Shown here piece after piece: positions 28,476 to 34,468 of a stretch of DNA of 60,050 nucleotides (its first letter is position 1; every line of letters starts with the position of its first letter). Position numbers and translations under genes: made by a program. The notes under the pieces are model-generated. The model saw nothing but the letters and a program-made list of their open reading frames with translations. It was not told the DNA's origin and made no database searches. Source of the stretch: 2-02-FULL-45-10 sp964478235 (GTDB lineage: Bacteria > Patescibacteriota > Patescibacteriia > Magasanikbacterales > GWA2-37-8); NCBI GenBank assembly GCA_964478235.1, contig CAYZGX010000006.1, forward strand, positions 1 to 60,050. The letters run 5' to 3'.

Positions 28476-28531
28476 CAGGTCGTCTCGCTCACTTTGCCCA
28501 GAATACTTCTGGGTAGAGTGAGGACGACCTG
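28476..28531 (+). repeat. Long interrupted hairpin after the 28232 gene
   Basis: Three nested arms pair: CAGGTCGTC (28476-28484) with GACGACCTG (28523-28531), TCACT (28489-28493) with AGTGA (28517-28521), and CCCAGAA (28497-28503) with TTCTGGG (28507-28513). The stem has 21 pairs with small internal loops and is not followed by a T run; a separate terminator comes next. Confidence 0.85.
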
Positions 28532-28534
28532 TAA

Positions 28535-28560
28535 AACAACCCTTGAGTGGGTTGTTTTTG
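28535..28560 (+). terminator. Terminator of the 28232 unit
   Basis: AACAACCC (28535-28542) pairs with GGGTTGTT (28549-28556) and ends in T residues. Confidence 0.8.
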
Positions 28561-28646
28561 TATATAAAACTTTATCTTTTCTTTATCTAGGATTTGGTAG
28601 GCTACCCATCGTTGACGCCTTAGCGTTAACTTTATATACTAACCCT

Positions 28647-29024
28647 ATGAAAAAGCCCACAACGACAGCCGAGCCAAAAATGATGGAAGTTCTCATTGAA
28701 TACACTGAGACTTTTTTGATGCCTCTCCTCGATGAGCGGTTTGGAATGATAGATAAAAAGTTTGAAGCAGTAGATAGTCGTTTTAAGTCAATAGATCAGG
28801 GGTTTGTAAATATGCAACAAGAATTCAAGGTTGAATTAGGTCTGTTTAGACATGAGTTAAAAGACTATATCAACACTAAGCTCGCCGATACGACCGCCGA
28901 TCTTATTAAGCGATTAGACAGGCGAGAAAAAGCTATCAAATTTGAACGAAAAGTCACCTCTATCTTTAAAGAAAATCACATTGGTACCAAAAAAGACATT
29001 GCCTATCTAGAAAGTCTTGCCTAA
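28647..29024 (+). CDS. Coiled-coil protein of unknown function
   Basis: The ATG at 28647 gives 125 aa; the open frame extends further upstream but crosses the preceding intergenic sequence. The middle (about residues 15-90) has heptad-like repeats (RFGMIDKKFEAVDSRFKSID) typical of long coiled coils seen in many Patescibacteria and phage-like small proteins. The C-terminus is basic with a short helix. No membrane segment is present. The function is unknown. AAGTTTAT-like A/T-rich sequence lies upstream without a clear Shine-Dalgarno. It ends at a bidirectional terminator. Confidence 0.6.
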   Translation: MKKPTTTAEPKMMEVLIEYTETFLMPLLDERFGMIDKKFEAVDSRFKSIDQGFVNMQQEFKVELGLFRHELKDYINTKLADTTADLIKRLDRREKAIKFERKVTSIFKENHIGTKKDIAYLESLA

Positions 29025-29025
29025 C

Positions 29026-29056
29026 TAAAAAAGCTCCTTAATCAGGGAGCTTTTTT
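29026..29056. terminator. Bidirectional terminator between 28647 gene and elp3
   Basis: AAAAAAAGCTCC (29026-29037) and GGAGCTTTTTT (29046-29056) form a stem flanked by A and T runs; it overlaps the elp3 stop codon by two bases. Confidence 0.85.
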
Positions 29057-30704
29057 ATTTCAGATTTTTCACCATGTAGGTTTTTTCAAGTTTGTAGCCC
29101 CATTTGCGATAGTAGCCACGCACCCCGACACCGGAAATCACGGCGAGTTTATTAATCTTTTGCTTCTTCACAATCTTTTCAGCGAGCGCCACCAGTTTGC
29201 GCCCAAGCCCTTTGTGCTGGGTCGATTCTTTCTGCTGTTTGCCAATGCGTACCAGCTGACCATACGTATGAAGTTCGCGGATATAGGCGTGATACGAATT
29301 GAGCTTTTTATTCGGATGAATAACCGGCTTGGTGACGACACGCAAACGACAGAAAGCAAACACTACCTGGCGTTTGGCATCTTCGTAGCTCAAAAAATAT
29401 TCTGTTCCACCACGAGTTTCGTATTCATCAATAAACAAAATCGGCTTTAGTTGCTTCGCCGTCCAGCCATCGGTTTTTACATGGCCGATTTCGCGACAGC
29501 GCAGACATTTACAAACTAGACCGTCTCGTTTCATTTCCGTTTCAATCACTTGACGAAGGTTGGTTACTTTGTTTCCTTCTTCAATGTATTGACCAGGGAT
29601 ATCGCGAATCAGGCGAGAGATGCGAGCATAGCGGGGGATATGACTTTTGAATGTTTTGATGATATCAATCAATTCGCGAGTCGGATAAGCAGTGTATTTT
29701 CCAGCGACAAACCAATCATACAATTCAGACCCCTTAACAACAGTACAAGGATAAATTTTAATCATGTCAGGCTTAAAACCTGGATCAGTAAAAATACTTT
29801 CCATCATCGCCAAATCTTTGGCTGGAGTAGCGCCAGGGAGTTGAGGCATCAAATGAAAGTCTACTTTGTAGCCGTAGTTACGGAGGAGCTCTGTCGCTTC
29901 ACGGGCACGCTCTGTCGTGTGGCCCCGTTTGGTGAGGGCGAGGACTTCGTCATCGGTGTGCTGAATACCCAGCTCTAAGCGAGTGCAACCTTGTTCGCGC
30001 ATCTGCCAAATAGTATGTTTGTTGATACAATCTGGACGCGTCTCGAGGGTGAGACCAATAATACGGTGTTTAGCCGTTTCATTTTTTCGCTGTTCGCTCG
30101 CTAGTGCCTTTTTTAAATCAGCGAGAGGGGAAGTTTCTTTGAGTTTGGTAAAGACAGGATTCTTTTTATCCATCTTGTTGCAGGCTTCAAACGACCGCAA
30201 AATAAACCAGTATTGGTAGGCGAGAGGGTAGGAGTTCCAGGTGCCGCCTTTAATAATGAATTCAATTTTATCAGTTGGGTGACCGTTGCTCTCGAGCGCT
30301 TCAATGCGTTTAGCCATTTGCTCGTATGGATCAAACTTAAGTGTGAGTGCACGCATCGCTGCTGGCTCTTCGCTTAAATAACTTTTAGGCATACGCTCAT
30401 CAAGCGGGCAGTAGACACATTCGCCCGGACACGGATACGGTTTGACCAAAGAAGTGATCACGGTGACGCCAGATAAGGTACGCACCGCGCGACGCATTAA
30501 TAATTTTTCCAGCGCTGGATTCTTCTCGATGCTTTTCTTCTTAAGGAGCTTGTGGTATGCTGTCAGCAATTCAGTTTTGGACGGCATCCCTTGTTGGTCA
30601 GTTGTGAGGCCAGTCAGGGTACGTTTTAGAATATTAAAATCAAGCTCATTTTTCGGGAGCTTCTGCAAAGCAGAGAGAACGATGTTGTCAGATAATGTTT
30701 TCAT
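29055..30704 (-). CDS. elp3: Elp3-type radical SAM/acetyltransferase for tRNA wobble uridine
   Basis: This enzyme installs the carboxymethyl group at C5 of U34 in tRNA using acetyl-CoA and SAM. The radical-SAM cluster motif is CPGECVYCP (about residues 92-100, C-x3-C-x2-C), followed by EPAAMRALTLKFDPYEQ, a substrate region, and TLETRPDCI in the core of the barrel. A C-terminal GNAT domain (about 440-549) ends in GVGVRGYYRKWGYKLE, the acetyl-CoA site. Length of 549 aa matches archaeal and bacterial single-subunit Elp3. It diverges from a Trm9-like methyltransferase with five bases between the start codons. Confidence 0.92.
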   Translation of the reverse strand: MKTLSDNIVLSALQKLPKNELDFNILKRTLTGLTTDQQGMPSKTELLTAYHKLLKKKSIEKNPALEKLLMRRAVRTLSGVTVITSLVKPYPCPGECVYCPLDERMPKSYLSEEPAAMRALTLKFDPYEQMAKRIEALESNGHPTDKIEFIIKGGTWNSYPLAYQYWFILRSFEACNKMDKKNPVFTKLKETSPLADLKKALASEQRKNETAKHRIIGLTLETRPDCINKHTIWQMREQGCTRLELGIQHTDDEVLALTKRGHTTERAREATELLRNYGYKVDFHLMPQLPGATPAKDLAMMESIFTDPGFKPDMIKIYPCTVVKGSELYDWFVAGKYTAYPTRELIDIIKTFKSHIPRYARISRLIRDIPGQYIEEGNKVTNLRQVIETEMKRDGLVCKCLRCREIGHVKTDGWTAKQLKPILFIDEYETRGGTEYFLSYEDAKRQVVFAFCRLRVVTKPVIHPNKKLNSYHAYIRELHTYGQLVRIGKQQKESTQHKGLGRKLVALAEKIVKKQKINKLAVISGVGVRGYYRKWGYKLEKTYMVKNLK

Positions 30705-30709
30705 GTCGT

Positions 30710-31438
30710 ATGGACATTGTACAAAAAACCCGTGACGATTACAACGCGATTGCCGCGGCTTTTTCAGACACCCGCCAACATGCGGGTGAACTGACCCAGT
30801 TTAGACCATTTTTAGCAAATGGTCAATATATCCTCGATTGGGGTTGTGGCAATGGCCGACTCTTGTATTTATTGAAAGATCACGATGTTCACTATAGCGG
30901 AGTTGATCAAAGCCAAGGACTGCTCAAAGAAGCCAAGAAAAATCCACTGATTGAGTTTCAGGATGCCAAGTTTTTTTGTACTGCCCACAAAGACAAAAAG
31001 TTTGAAGCCAACTATTTTGATCTCGTTTTCATGATTGCTTCATTTCATCATTTACCTGATGATAAAAGTCGCCTTAAACTCCTTAAAAAAATCATCAAAG
31101 AGATGAAGCCGGGCGCGCACCTGATTATGACCAACTGGAATTTGGAGAGTGACTGGGCGACGAATAAGCTCAAAAAAGATTGGAAAAAACTCGCTCCAAA
31201 CGATTACCTTATTCCGTGGAAATCTAAGGACGGAACAGTTGTGGTAGAGCGCTATTACCATCATTTTACCCCGGAAGCCCTAGAAGCCCTGGTAAAGAAG
31301 GCGGGTTTTGAAATTATGAAAATCTGCTATTCGAGCGGAGCGGGGGAGACTAAAAAGAAAGAGGGTAAAAACCTTATTTGTATCGTAACTAAGCCAAAAA
31401 AACGCCAGAGTGTGGATAACTTCGTTGACCCAAGCTAA
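30710..31438 (+). CDS. Trm9/ALKBH8-like SAM-dependent methyltransferase
   Basis: The ATG at 30710 (MDIVQK) is preferred over one at 30695 that would lie inside elp3. The N-terminus DDYNAIAAAFSDTRQH matches the YNxIAxxFSxTR signature of Trm9/ALKBH8, the tRNA U34 carboxymethyl methyltransferases. The SAM site ILDWGCGNGRLLYLL follows at about 40-54 and the conserved IASFHHLPDDKSR near 107. Trm9 in eukaryotes methylates cm5U made by Elongator, so its position beside elp3 supports a two-step mcm5U pathway. A less specific methyltransferase remains possible. No Shine-Dalgarno is present. Confidence 0.7.
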   Translation: MDIVQKTRDDYNAIAAAFSDTRQHAGELTQFRPFLANGQYILDWGCGNGRLLYLLKDHDVHYSGVDQSQGLLKEAKKNPLIEFQDAKFFCTAHKDKKFEANYFDLVFMIASFHHLPDDKSRLKLLKKIIKEMKPGAHLIMTNWNLESDWATNKLKKDWKKLAPNDYLIPWKSKDGTVVVERYYHHFTPEALEALVKKAGFEIMKICYSSGAGETKKKEGKNLICIVTKPKKRQSVDNFVDPS

Positions 31439-31489
31439 AGCCACTGGTAGAGTTAATCATTATATGAACTCGTTTCACACCTACAATTT

Positions 31490-31626
31490 GTGTACTATTA
31501 CAGTGAAGGTACTCCCTACCTTTATTGCGGTACGCATGAATTCACGGGGTGAACACGGGGTCAGCCGAGCGTAAAAGCCGGCCAAAAACCACGCCTTCAT
31601 CCCGAGACAAAATCTCGGTTTTTCTT
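31490..31626 (+). ncRNA. Possible structured RNA ending in an intrinsic terminator
   Basis: No ORF fits this stretch. A -10-like TACTAT (31493-31498) precedes a segment closed by TGAAGG (31504-31509) pairing with CCTTCA (31594-31599). Inside are TTCAC-GGGG-TGAA and an imperfect GCCGAGC/GCCGGC hairpin. A clean terminator follows: CCGAGA (31602-31607) and TCTCGG (31613-31618) with a T run. It may be a small RNA or the attenuated leader of the genes at 31.7-32.2 kb. I could not match it to a known family from memory. Confidence 0.5.
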
Positions 31627-31653
31627 TTTATGAGAGGGGTATCGGTCATTTTA

Positions 31654-31757
31654 ACCAATCAGTTTTCTGTAAGAGAGATTAATTGATTGGTCAAAACGAC
31701 CTAGTCCGTTTTTAGAGGGAACGGGCTACATCGCAGTAAAACCCTGAGGAGGGTGTT
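31654..31757 (+). promoter_or_regulatory. Structured leader element, copy 1
   Basis: Stem A pairs ACCAATCA (31654-31661) with TGATTGGT (31684-31691), with TAAGAGAGATT in the loop. A linker CAAAACGACC follows. Stem B pairs TAGTCCGTT (31702-31710) with AACGGGCTA (31720-31728), with GAGGG in its loop. The end holds CGCAGTAA and ACCCTGAGGAGGGT, where CCCT/AGGG brackets the GAGG of the Shine-Dalgarno. The same architecture recurs at 32291 with compensatory changes. Confidence 0.8.
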
Positions 31758-31760
31758 GCC

Positions 31761-32192
31761 ATGAAGGAAAAAGCAATTCGCACGCTTTTGTTCGGTGAAG
31801 AGAAGAAGATTGTCGGTATTCACCCGCGGGTGCCCGAGCTGTATCGCGAAGGGTGTCCCAAGATGTCCCACTTTGAAGGGGCGTTTGCGGAGCTTCTCGA
31901 AAAGATCGAAGAGGCTGTCCAACTGGGAGAAAAAATCCGCAAGGGCTATTTCCCCGGCACGATGGTTGTTAAGATCTCGCCCGACAAGGTTTATTGCAAG
32001 GGTGGCGAGAAGCATCTGACCGGTACGGTGAAGGCTTCCGCCCTGCTCGCGGAGGTTGTCGTCTACGACCGGGAGACGCTTCTCGCTCGCCATGAAGACA
32101 CGCATCATCACAAGGATCTGCCGGAGGGCATCGATCTTTTCGTGGTGGCGGTCCACGGCTATCCGATGGGTGACTCTTCGAAGAGTCTCTAG
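31761..32192 (+). CDS. GC-rich cassette gene 1, unknown function
   Basis: The 143-aa protein is soluble, without signal peptide or membrane helix. Motif-like stretches are HPRVPELYREG near the N-terminus, HFEGAFAELLEKI, GYFPGTMVVKIS and a C-terminal block GIDLFVVAVHGYPMG. From memory it faintly recalls the DUF3228 layout, but I would not rely on that. Start ATG 31761 follows GAGGAGG by 8 nt. Codon use is distinctly GC-rich at third positions compared with elp3 and the methyltransferase beside it, which points to transfer. Its leader is shared in type with the next gene, so the two may be regulated together. Confidence 0.65.
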   Translation: MKEKAIRTLLFGEEKKIVGIHPRVPELYREGCPKMSHFEGAFAELLEKIEEAVQLGEKIRKGYFPGTMVVKISPDKVYCKGGEKHLTGTVKASALLAEVVVYDRETLLARHEDTHHHKDLPEGIDLFVVAVHGYPMGDSSKSL

Positions 32193-32208
32193 CGGACACA
32201 TTTTAGCA

Positions 32209-32264
32209 GGAGTGGCGGCCAGTTTCACTCGACATCTCGTCGAGCTGAGATTGGTCGCTTCTCC
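32209..32264 (+). repeat. Long imperfect hairpin after cassette gene 1
   Basis: GGAG (32209-32212) pairs with CTCC (32261-32264), GGCG with CGCT, CCA with TGG, TCA with TGA and CTCGA (32228-32232) with TCGAG (32240-32244). The bulged stem spans 56 nt and has no T run after it. Confidence 0.7.
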
Positions 32265-32290
32265 ACCAATCTAGTTTACAATTCGTTGTC

Positions 32291-32383
32291 ACCAGCCAGT
32301 ATAAGAGAGATTGGCTGGTCATAACGACCTAGTCTGCTTTATGAGGGAGTGGACTATACCGCAGTAACCCTGAGGAGGGTAGC
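32291..32383 (+). promoter_or_regulatory. Structured leader element, copy 2
   Basis: Stem A is ACCAGCCA (32291-32298) with TGGCTGGT (32312-32319), loop containing TAAGAGAGAT. Stem B is TAGTCTGCT (32330-32338) with AGTGGACTA (32348-32356), loop ending GAGGG. CGCAGTAA and CCCTGAGGAGGGT follow, then the ATG at 32387. Relative to copy 1 both stems differ by paired substitutions while the loops, linker and 3' box stay nearly the same. A weak TTTACA-19-TATAAG overlaps the start of the element. Confidence 0.8.
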
Positions 32384-32386
32384 CTG

Positions 32387-32737
32387 ATGATGGGATCGAT
32401 GGATGTGGAAGGCGACACGCGGAGCCACCGGGTGAAGGAGAGCAAGAAGCGCCGTCGCGCCGAGACGGGAAGCGAAAAGCTCTTCGCCGAGTGGGTGCGC
32501 CGTCAGGGTTCGGCCGTCGGAGTTCGCCAGCTCCCGCACGAGATCACCATTCTCGCCTGCGGCTGCAGCCGGCCGAGCCTCCCCGAGGCTGAACGCGCCA
32601 AGATGAACGGCAAGCAGCTGAAGAAGTTCGAGCAGCGCTCGCGCCTCGAGCTGCGCGTCGTTCGGCTCTCGGCCCAGGATTCCTGGAGCCACTTCCAGTG
32701 CGCGAAGCAGGACGAGCCCGGCTCCGCCCACGCCTAG
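32387..32737 (+). CDS. GC-rich cassette gene 2, unknown function
   Basis: This 116-aa protein is very rich in Arg, Glu and Lys, with one central hydrophobic strand (EITILACGCSRPS) containing two cysteines, and a KLRLELRVVRLSAQ-like amphipathic section near the C-terminus. I recognise no family. Two ATGs (32387, 32390) fit; the first sits 8 nt after GAGGAGG. Third positions are strongly G/C. An antisense frame of similar length exists, as expected from its composition, but only this strand has the leader and ribosome binding site. Confidence 0.6.
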   Translation: MMGSMDVEGDTRSHRVKESKKRRRAETGSEKLFAEWVRRQGSAVGVRQLPHEITILACGCSRPSLPEAERAKMNGKQLKKFEQRSRLELRVVRLSAQDSWSHFQCAKQDEPGSAHA

Positions 32738-32772
32738 TGCGCTTCCTCATTGCGGTGGGGAGGGGAGCGACC

Positions 32773-32801
32773 TTGCATATTTGACGAAAGTCGGGTATGC
32801 T
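32773..32801 (+). promoter_or_regulatory. Promoter upstream of the hammerhead and cassette gene 3
   Basis: TTGCAT (32773-32778), 17 bp and TATGCT (32796-32801). The start would be near 32808, about 12 nt before the ribozyme. Confidence 0.55.
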
Positions 32802-32818
32802 AGTCGCCCTCTCCCCGG

Positions 32819-32884
32819 TACGATTCTTTCCCTGGTAGGGAAACTGATGAGTCTCTGATTGTGTAGACAAAGACGAAAATCGTA
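32819..32884 (+). ncRNA. Type I hammerhead ribozyme
   Basis: All parts of the hammerhead core fit. Stem III is TACGATT (32819-32825) with AATCGTA (32878-32884). The cleavage residue is C32826, after a U. Stem I is the 6-bp hairpin TTTCCC (32827-32832) with GGGAAA (32838-32843), loop TGGTA. CTGATGA (32844-32850) follows directly. Stem II is GTCT (32851-32854) with AGAC (32871-32874), then GAA (32875-32877) and the A that pairs with the conserved U. The topology, opening at stem III, is type I. It lies at the 5' end of the cassette 3 leader. Confidence 0.85.
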
Positions 32885-32998
32885 AGCGTAGACCACATTT
32901 GACGAACCACTACCCCAAACTGTGCCACAAGCACGGTTGAGGTATGGGACGCCAATCTCGGCAGTCTCTCACCAGCAAGACCCACACAGAGGTGTGCG

Positions 32999-33430
32999 AT
33001 GTCAGAAAGTTCTGAGCAGTTGCAGGTCGAAGGTGCGAAGAATTTCTTCGTGGCTTTGTCTGACGAAGTCAGCGGGGCGATCGATTCCCTTTTCGACGTC
33101 AAGCATATCGGAAAGTTCCGCGCGAAGCTGAAGCAGCTCGCCGCTGACCAGCACATCGCCCTCCAGAAGGGTGCGCAGGTCAAGATCGAGATCCCGCTCG
33201 GGTTCTTCCGGCTCAAGGCCGAAGGTCAGGCGCGTCTCGCCGGCAAGCGTCTCATCGCGAGTGGAAACGTCGGTGGTGACGTCGACTTCCCGTTCGTCGA
33301 AATCTCTTCCTTCCAGGAGGAAGAGATCGGCGGGGCGAAGTCGCCGGTCAAGGAAGATGAGAAGCCGAATCTCACGATGGTTGCCTTGGAGGGGCAGCAG
33401 TCGGAGCCGGTCGCTCAGCAGGTCGCGTAA
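32999..33430 (+). CDS. GC-rich cassette gene 3, unknown function
   Basis: This 143-aa acidic protein has a helical N-terminal half (residues 1-60, e.g. AKNFFVALSDEVSGAIDSLF), a short beta-rich middle (VKIEIPLGFFRLKAEGQARL) and a Glu/Gln-rich, probably disordered tail. No signal peptide or membrane helix is seen and no family is recognised. AGAGGTG lies 5 nt before the ATG. The leader of about 190 nt starts with a hammerhead ribozyme and also contains the hairpin AACTGTGC/GCACGGTT near 32928-32948. GC-rich third positions match the two genes upstream. Downstream is a long hairpin. Confidence 0.65.
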   Translation: MSESSEQLQVEGAKNFFVALSDEVSGAIDSLFDVKHIGKFRAKLKQLAADQHIALQKGAQVKIEIPLGFFRLKAEGQARLAGKRLIASGNVGGDVDFPFVEISSFQEEEIGGAKSPVKEDEKPNLTMVALEGQQSEPVAQQVA

Positions 33431-33449
33431 CACCGCGACACAAATTTTC

Positions 33450-33490
33450 GGGGTGGGCGGGTTGTCTTTGACAGCCCGCCCCTCCACCCC
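33450..33490 (+). repeat. Long GC hairpin after cassette gene 3
   Basis: GGGGTGG (33450-33456) pairs with CCACCCC (33484-33490), GCGGG with CCCGC, and TGTC (33463-33466) with GACA (33470-33473). The base can extend through ACAAA and TTTGT. The 8-mer GTAACACC occurs on both sides (33427 and 33498). Confidence 0.85.
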
Positions 33491-33530
33491 ACATTTTGTA
33501 ACACCCATAGGGGCGTTATTTTTTTTGTGC

Positions 33531-33536
33531 TATACT
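33531..33536 (+). promoter_or_regulatory. -10 box of the EamA gene
   Basis: TATACT with no good -35 partner at 17 bp. The start would be near 33543, about 6 nt before the ATG at 33549, which supports that start and implies a nearly leaderless mRNA. Confidence 0.5.
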
Positions 33537-33548
33537 ACAAGCGCTCCT

Positions 33549-34463
33549 ATGCAAGCTTCTATCATTTTAGCGATCGTTGGTTTTTCGTTGTTAGCCATCG
33601 TCGCCATTATTGACAAGTTTATTGTTTCAAACGACAAAGTATTGCCGAGTGTTTTTGTTTTTTATTCCACCATTATTGCTTTGCCTCTGGTTGTAGCTGT
33701 TCCGTTTATCACCCGGCCCACAACCTCTACGGTATGGTTGCTCGTTATTCTCGCTGGCTCAGCCTATGCAAGTGCTCTCTATGCGATGTACCGTGGTTTT
33801 CAAGCGAGCGAAGTCAGTCATGTCGGCCCACTCATCGGCGCGACGGTGCCGCTTTTCACCTTAGCAATTAGTTATTTTTTTCTTCCCGAATCACTAACGA
33901 GCCTGCAGCTTGGCGCCGTTGCCCTTCTGGTTATTGGGTCATTTATTATCTCATTTGAAAAAAGCGCTCGCACACGCGCCTGGCGCGAAGGGGTAGTGTG
34001 GGGAACTATCGCTGGTTTTTTGTTCGCCCTCTTTTTTAGTAGTGCTAAAGTTGTCTATAGTGCTGTTGGTTTTGTATCGGGAGCAGTTTTAGTGTTTGGG
34101 ATGATGGGGGTCTGCGGCTTGCTTATCCTTTTCTTGATGCCCAATGTTCGCGCTGCTGTTGAAAAAAAGCCATCATGGTTTTCTAAGCTTTTTACAAAAC
34201 GTCCACCCGTCGCTCTTATTGTCGTCAATAAAACCATGGCTTTTGTGGCGGTGGGCCTGGTGCAATATGCTATCACTATTGGGAGCGTGACTATCGTTAA
34301 TGCTCTCACCGGCCTTCAATACGCCCTCCTCGTTATCTTTGTGGTGTTGGTGTCGCATTTTCGCCCCCGTCTTTTCAAAGAAACCTACACCAAAGGAGAA
34401 ATGGCACAGGAAATAATTGCTGTTGCTTGTATTGCTGTTGGTGTTGGCTTACTGCTTATCTAA
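33549..34463 (+). CDS. EamA-type (DMT superfamily) transporter
   Basis: Ten hydrophobic segments in two repeats of five fit the EamA drug/metabolite transporter fold; length is 304 aa. The loop YAMYRGFQASEVSHVGPLIGATVPLFT in the first repeat, read in parts, matches the usual EamA pattern. The substrate cannot be told. The open frame runs further upstream through cassette gene 3, but composition changes sharply, and a -10 box lies just before the ATG at 33549. It is followed 6 nt later by a glycoside hydrolase gene and may be transcribed with it. Confidence 0.85.
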   Translation: MQASIILAIVGFSLLAIVAIIDKFIVSNDKVLPSVFVFYSTIIALPLVVAVPFITRPTTSTVWLLVILAGSAYASALYAMYRGFQASEVSHVGPLIGATVPLFTLAISYFFLPESLTSLQLGAVALLVIGSFIISFEKSARTRAWREGVVWGTIAGFLFALFFSSAKVVYSAVGFVSGAVLVFGMMGVCGLLILFLMPNVRAAVEKKPSWFSKLFTKRPPVALIVVNKTMAFVAVGLVQYAITIGSVTIVNALTGLQYALLVIFVVLVSHFRPRLFKETYTKGEMAQEIIAVACIAVGVGLLLI

Positions 34464-34468
34464 TACCT

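Noticed and set aside
31490..31600. SRP RNA, 6S RNA or tmRNA in the gene-free segment
   Set aside because: The GGAAGCAGCC-type SRP loop, the 6S open bubble and the tmRNA tRNA-like ends are all absent.
32865..32874. AGAC at 32865-32868 as the partner for hammerhead stem II
   Set aside because: It would leave six bases between the stem and GAAA, which breaks the consensus. AGAC at 32871-32874 lies directly before GAAA and fits.
33171..33548. An Arg/Ser-rich 126-residue extension at the N-terminus of the EamA transporter
   Set aside because: It is an out-of-frame reading of cassette gene 3 and its hairpin. The -10 box at 33531 and the change in composition fix the start at 33549.
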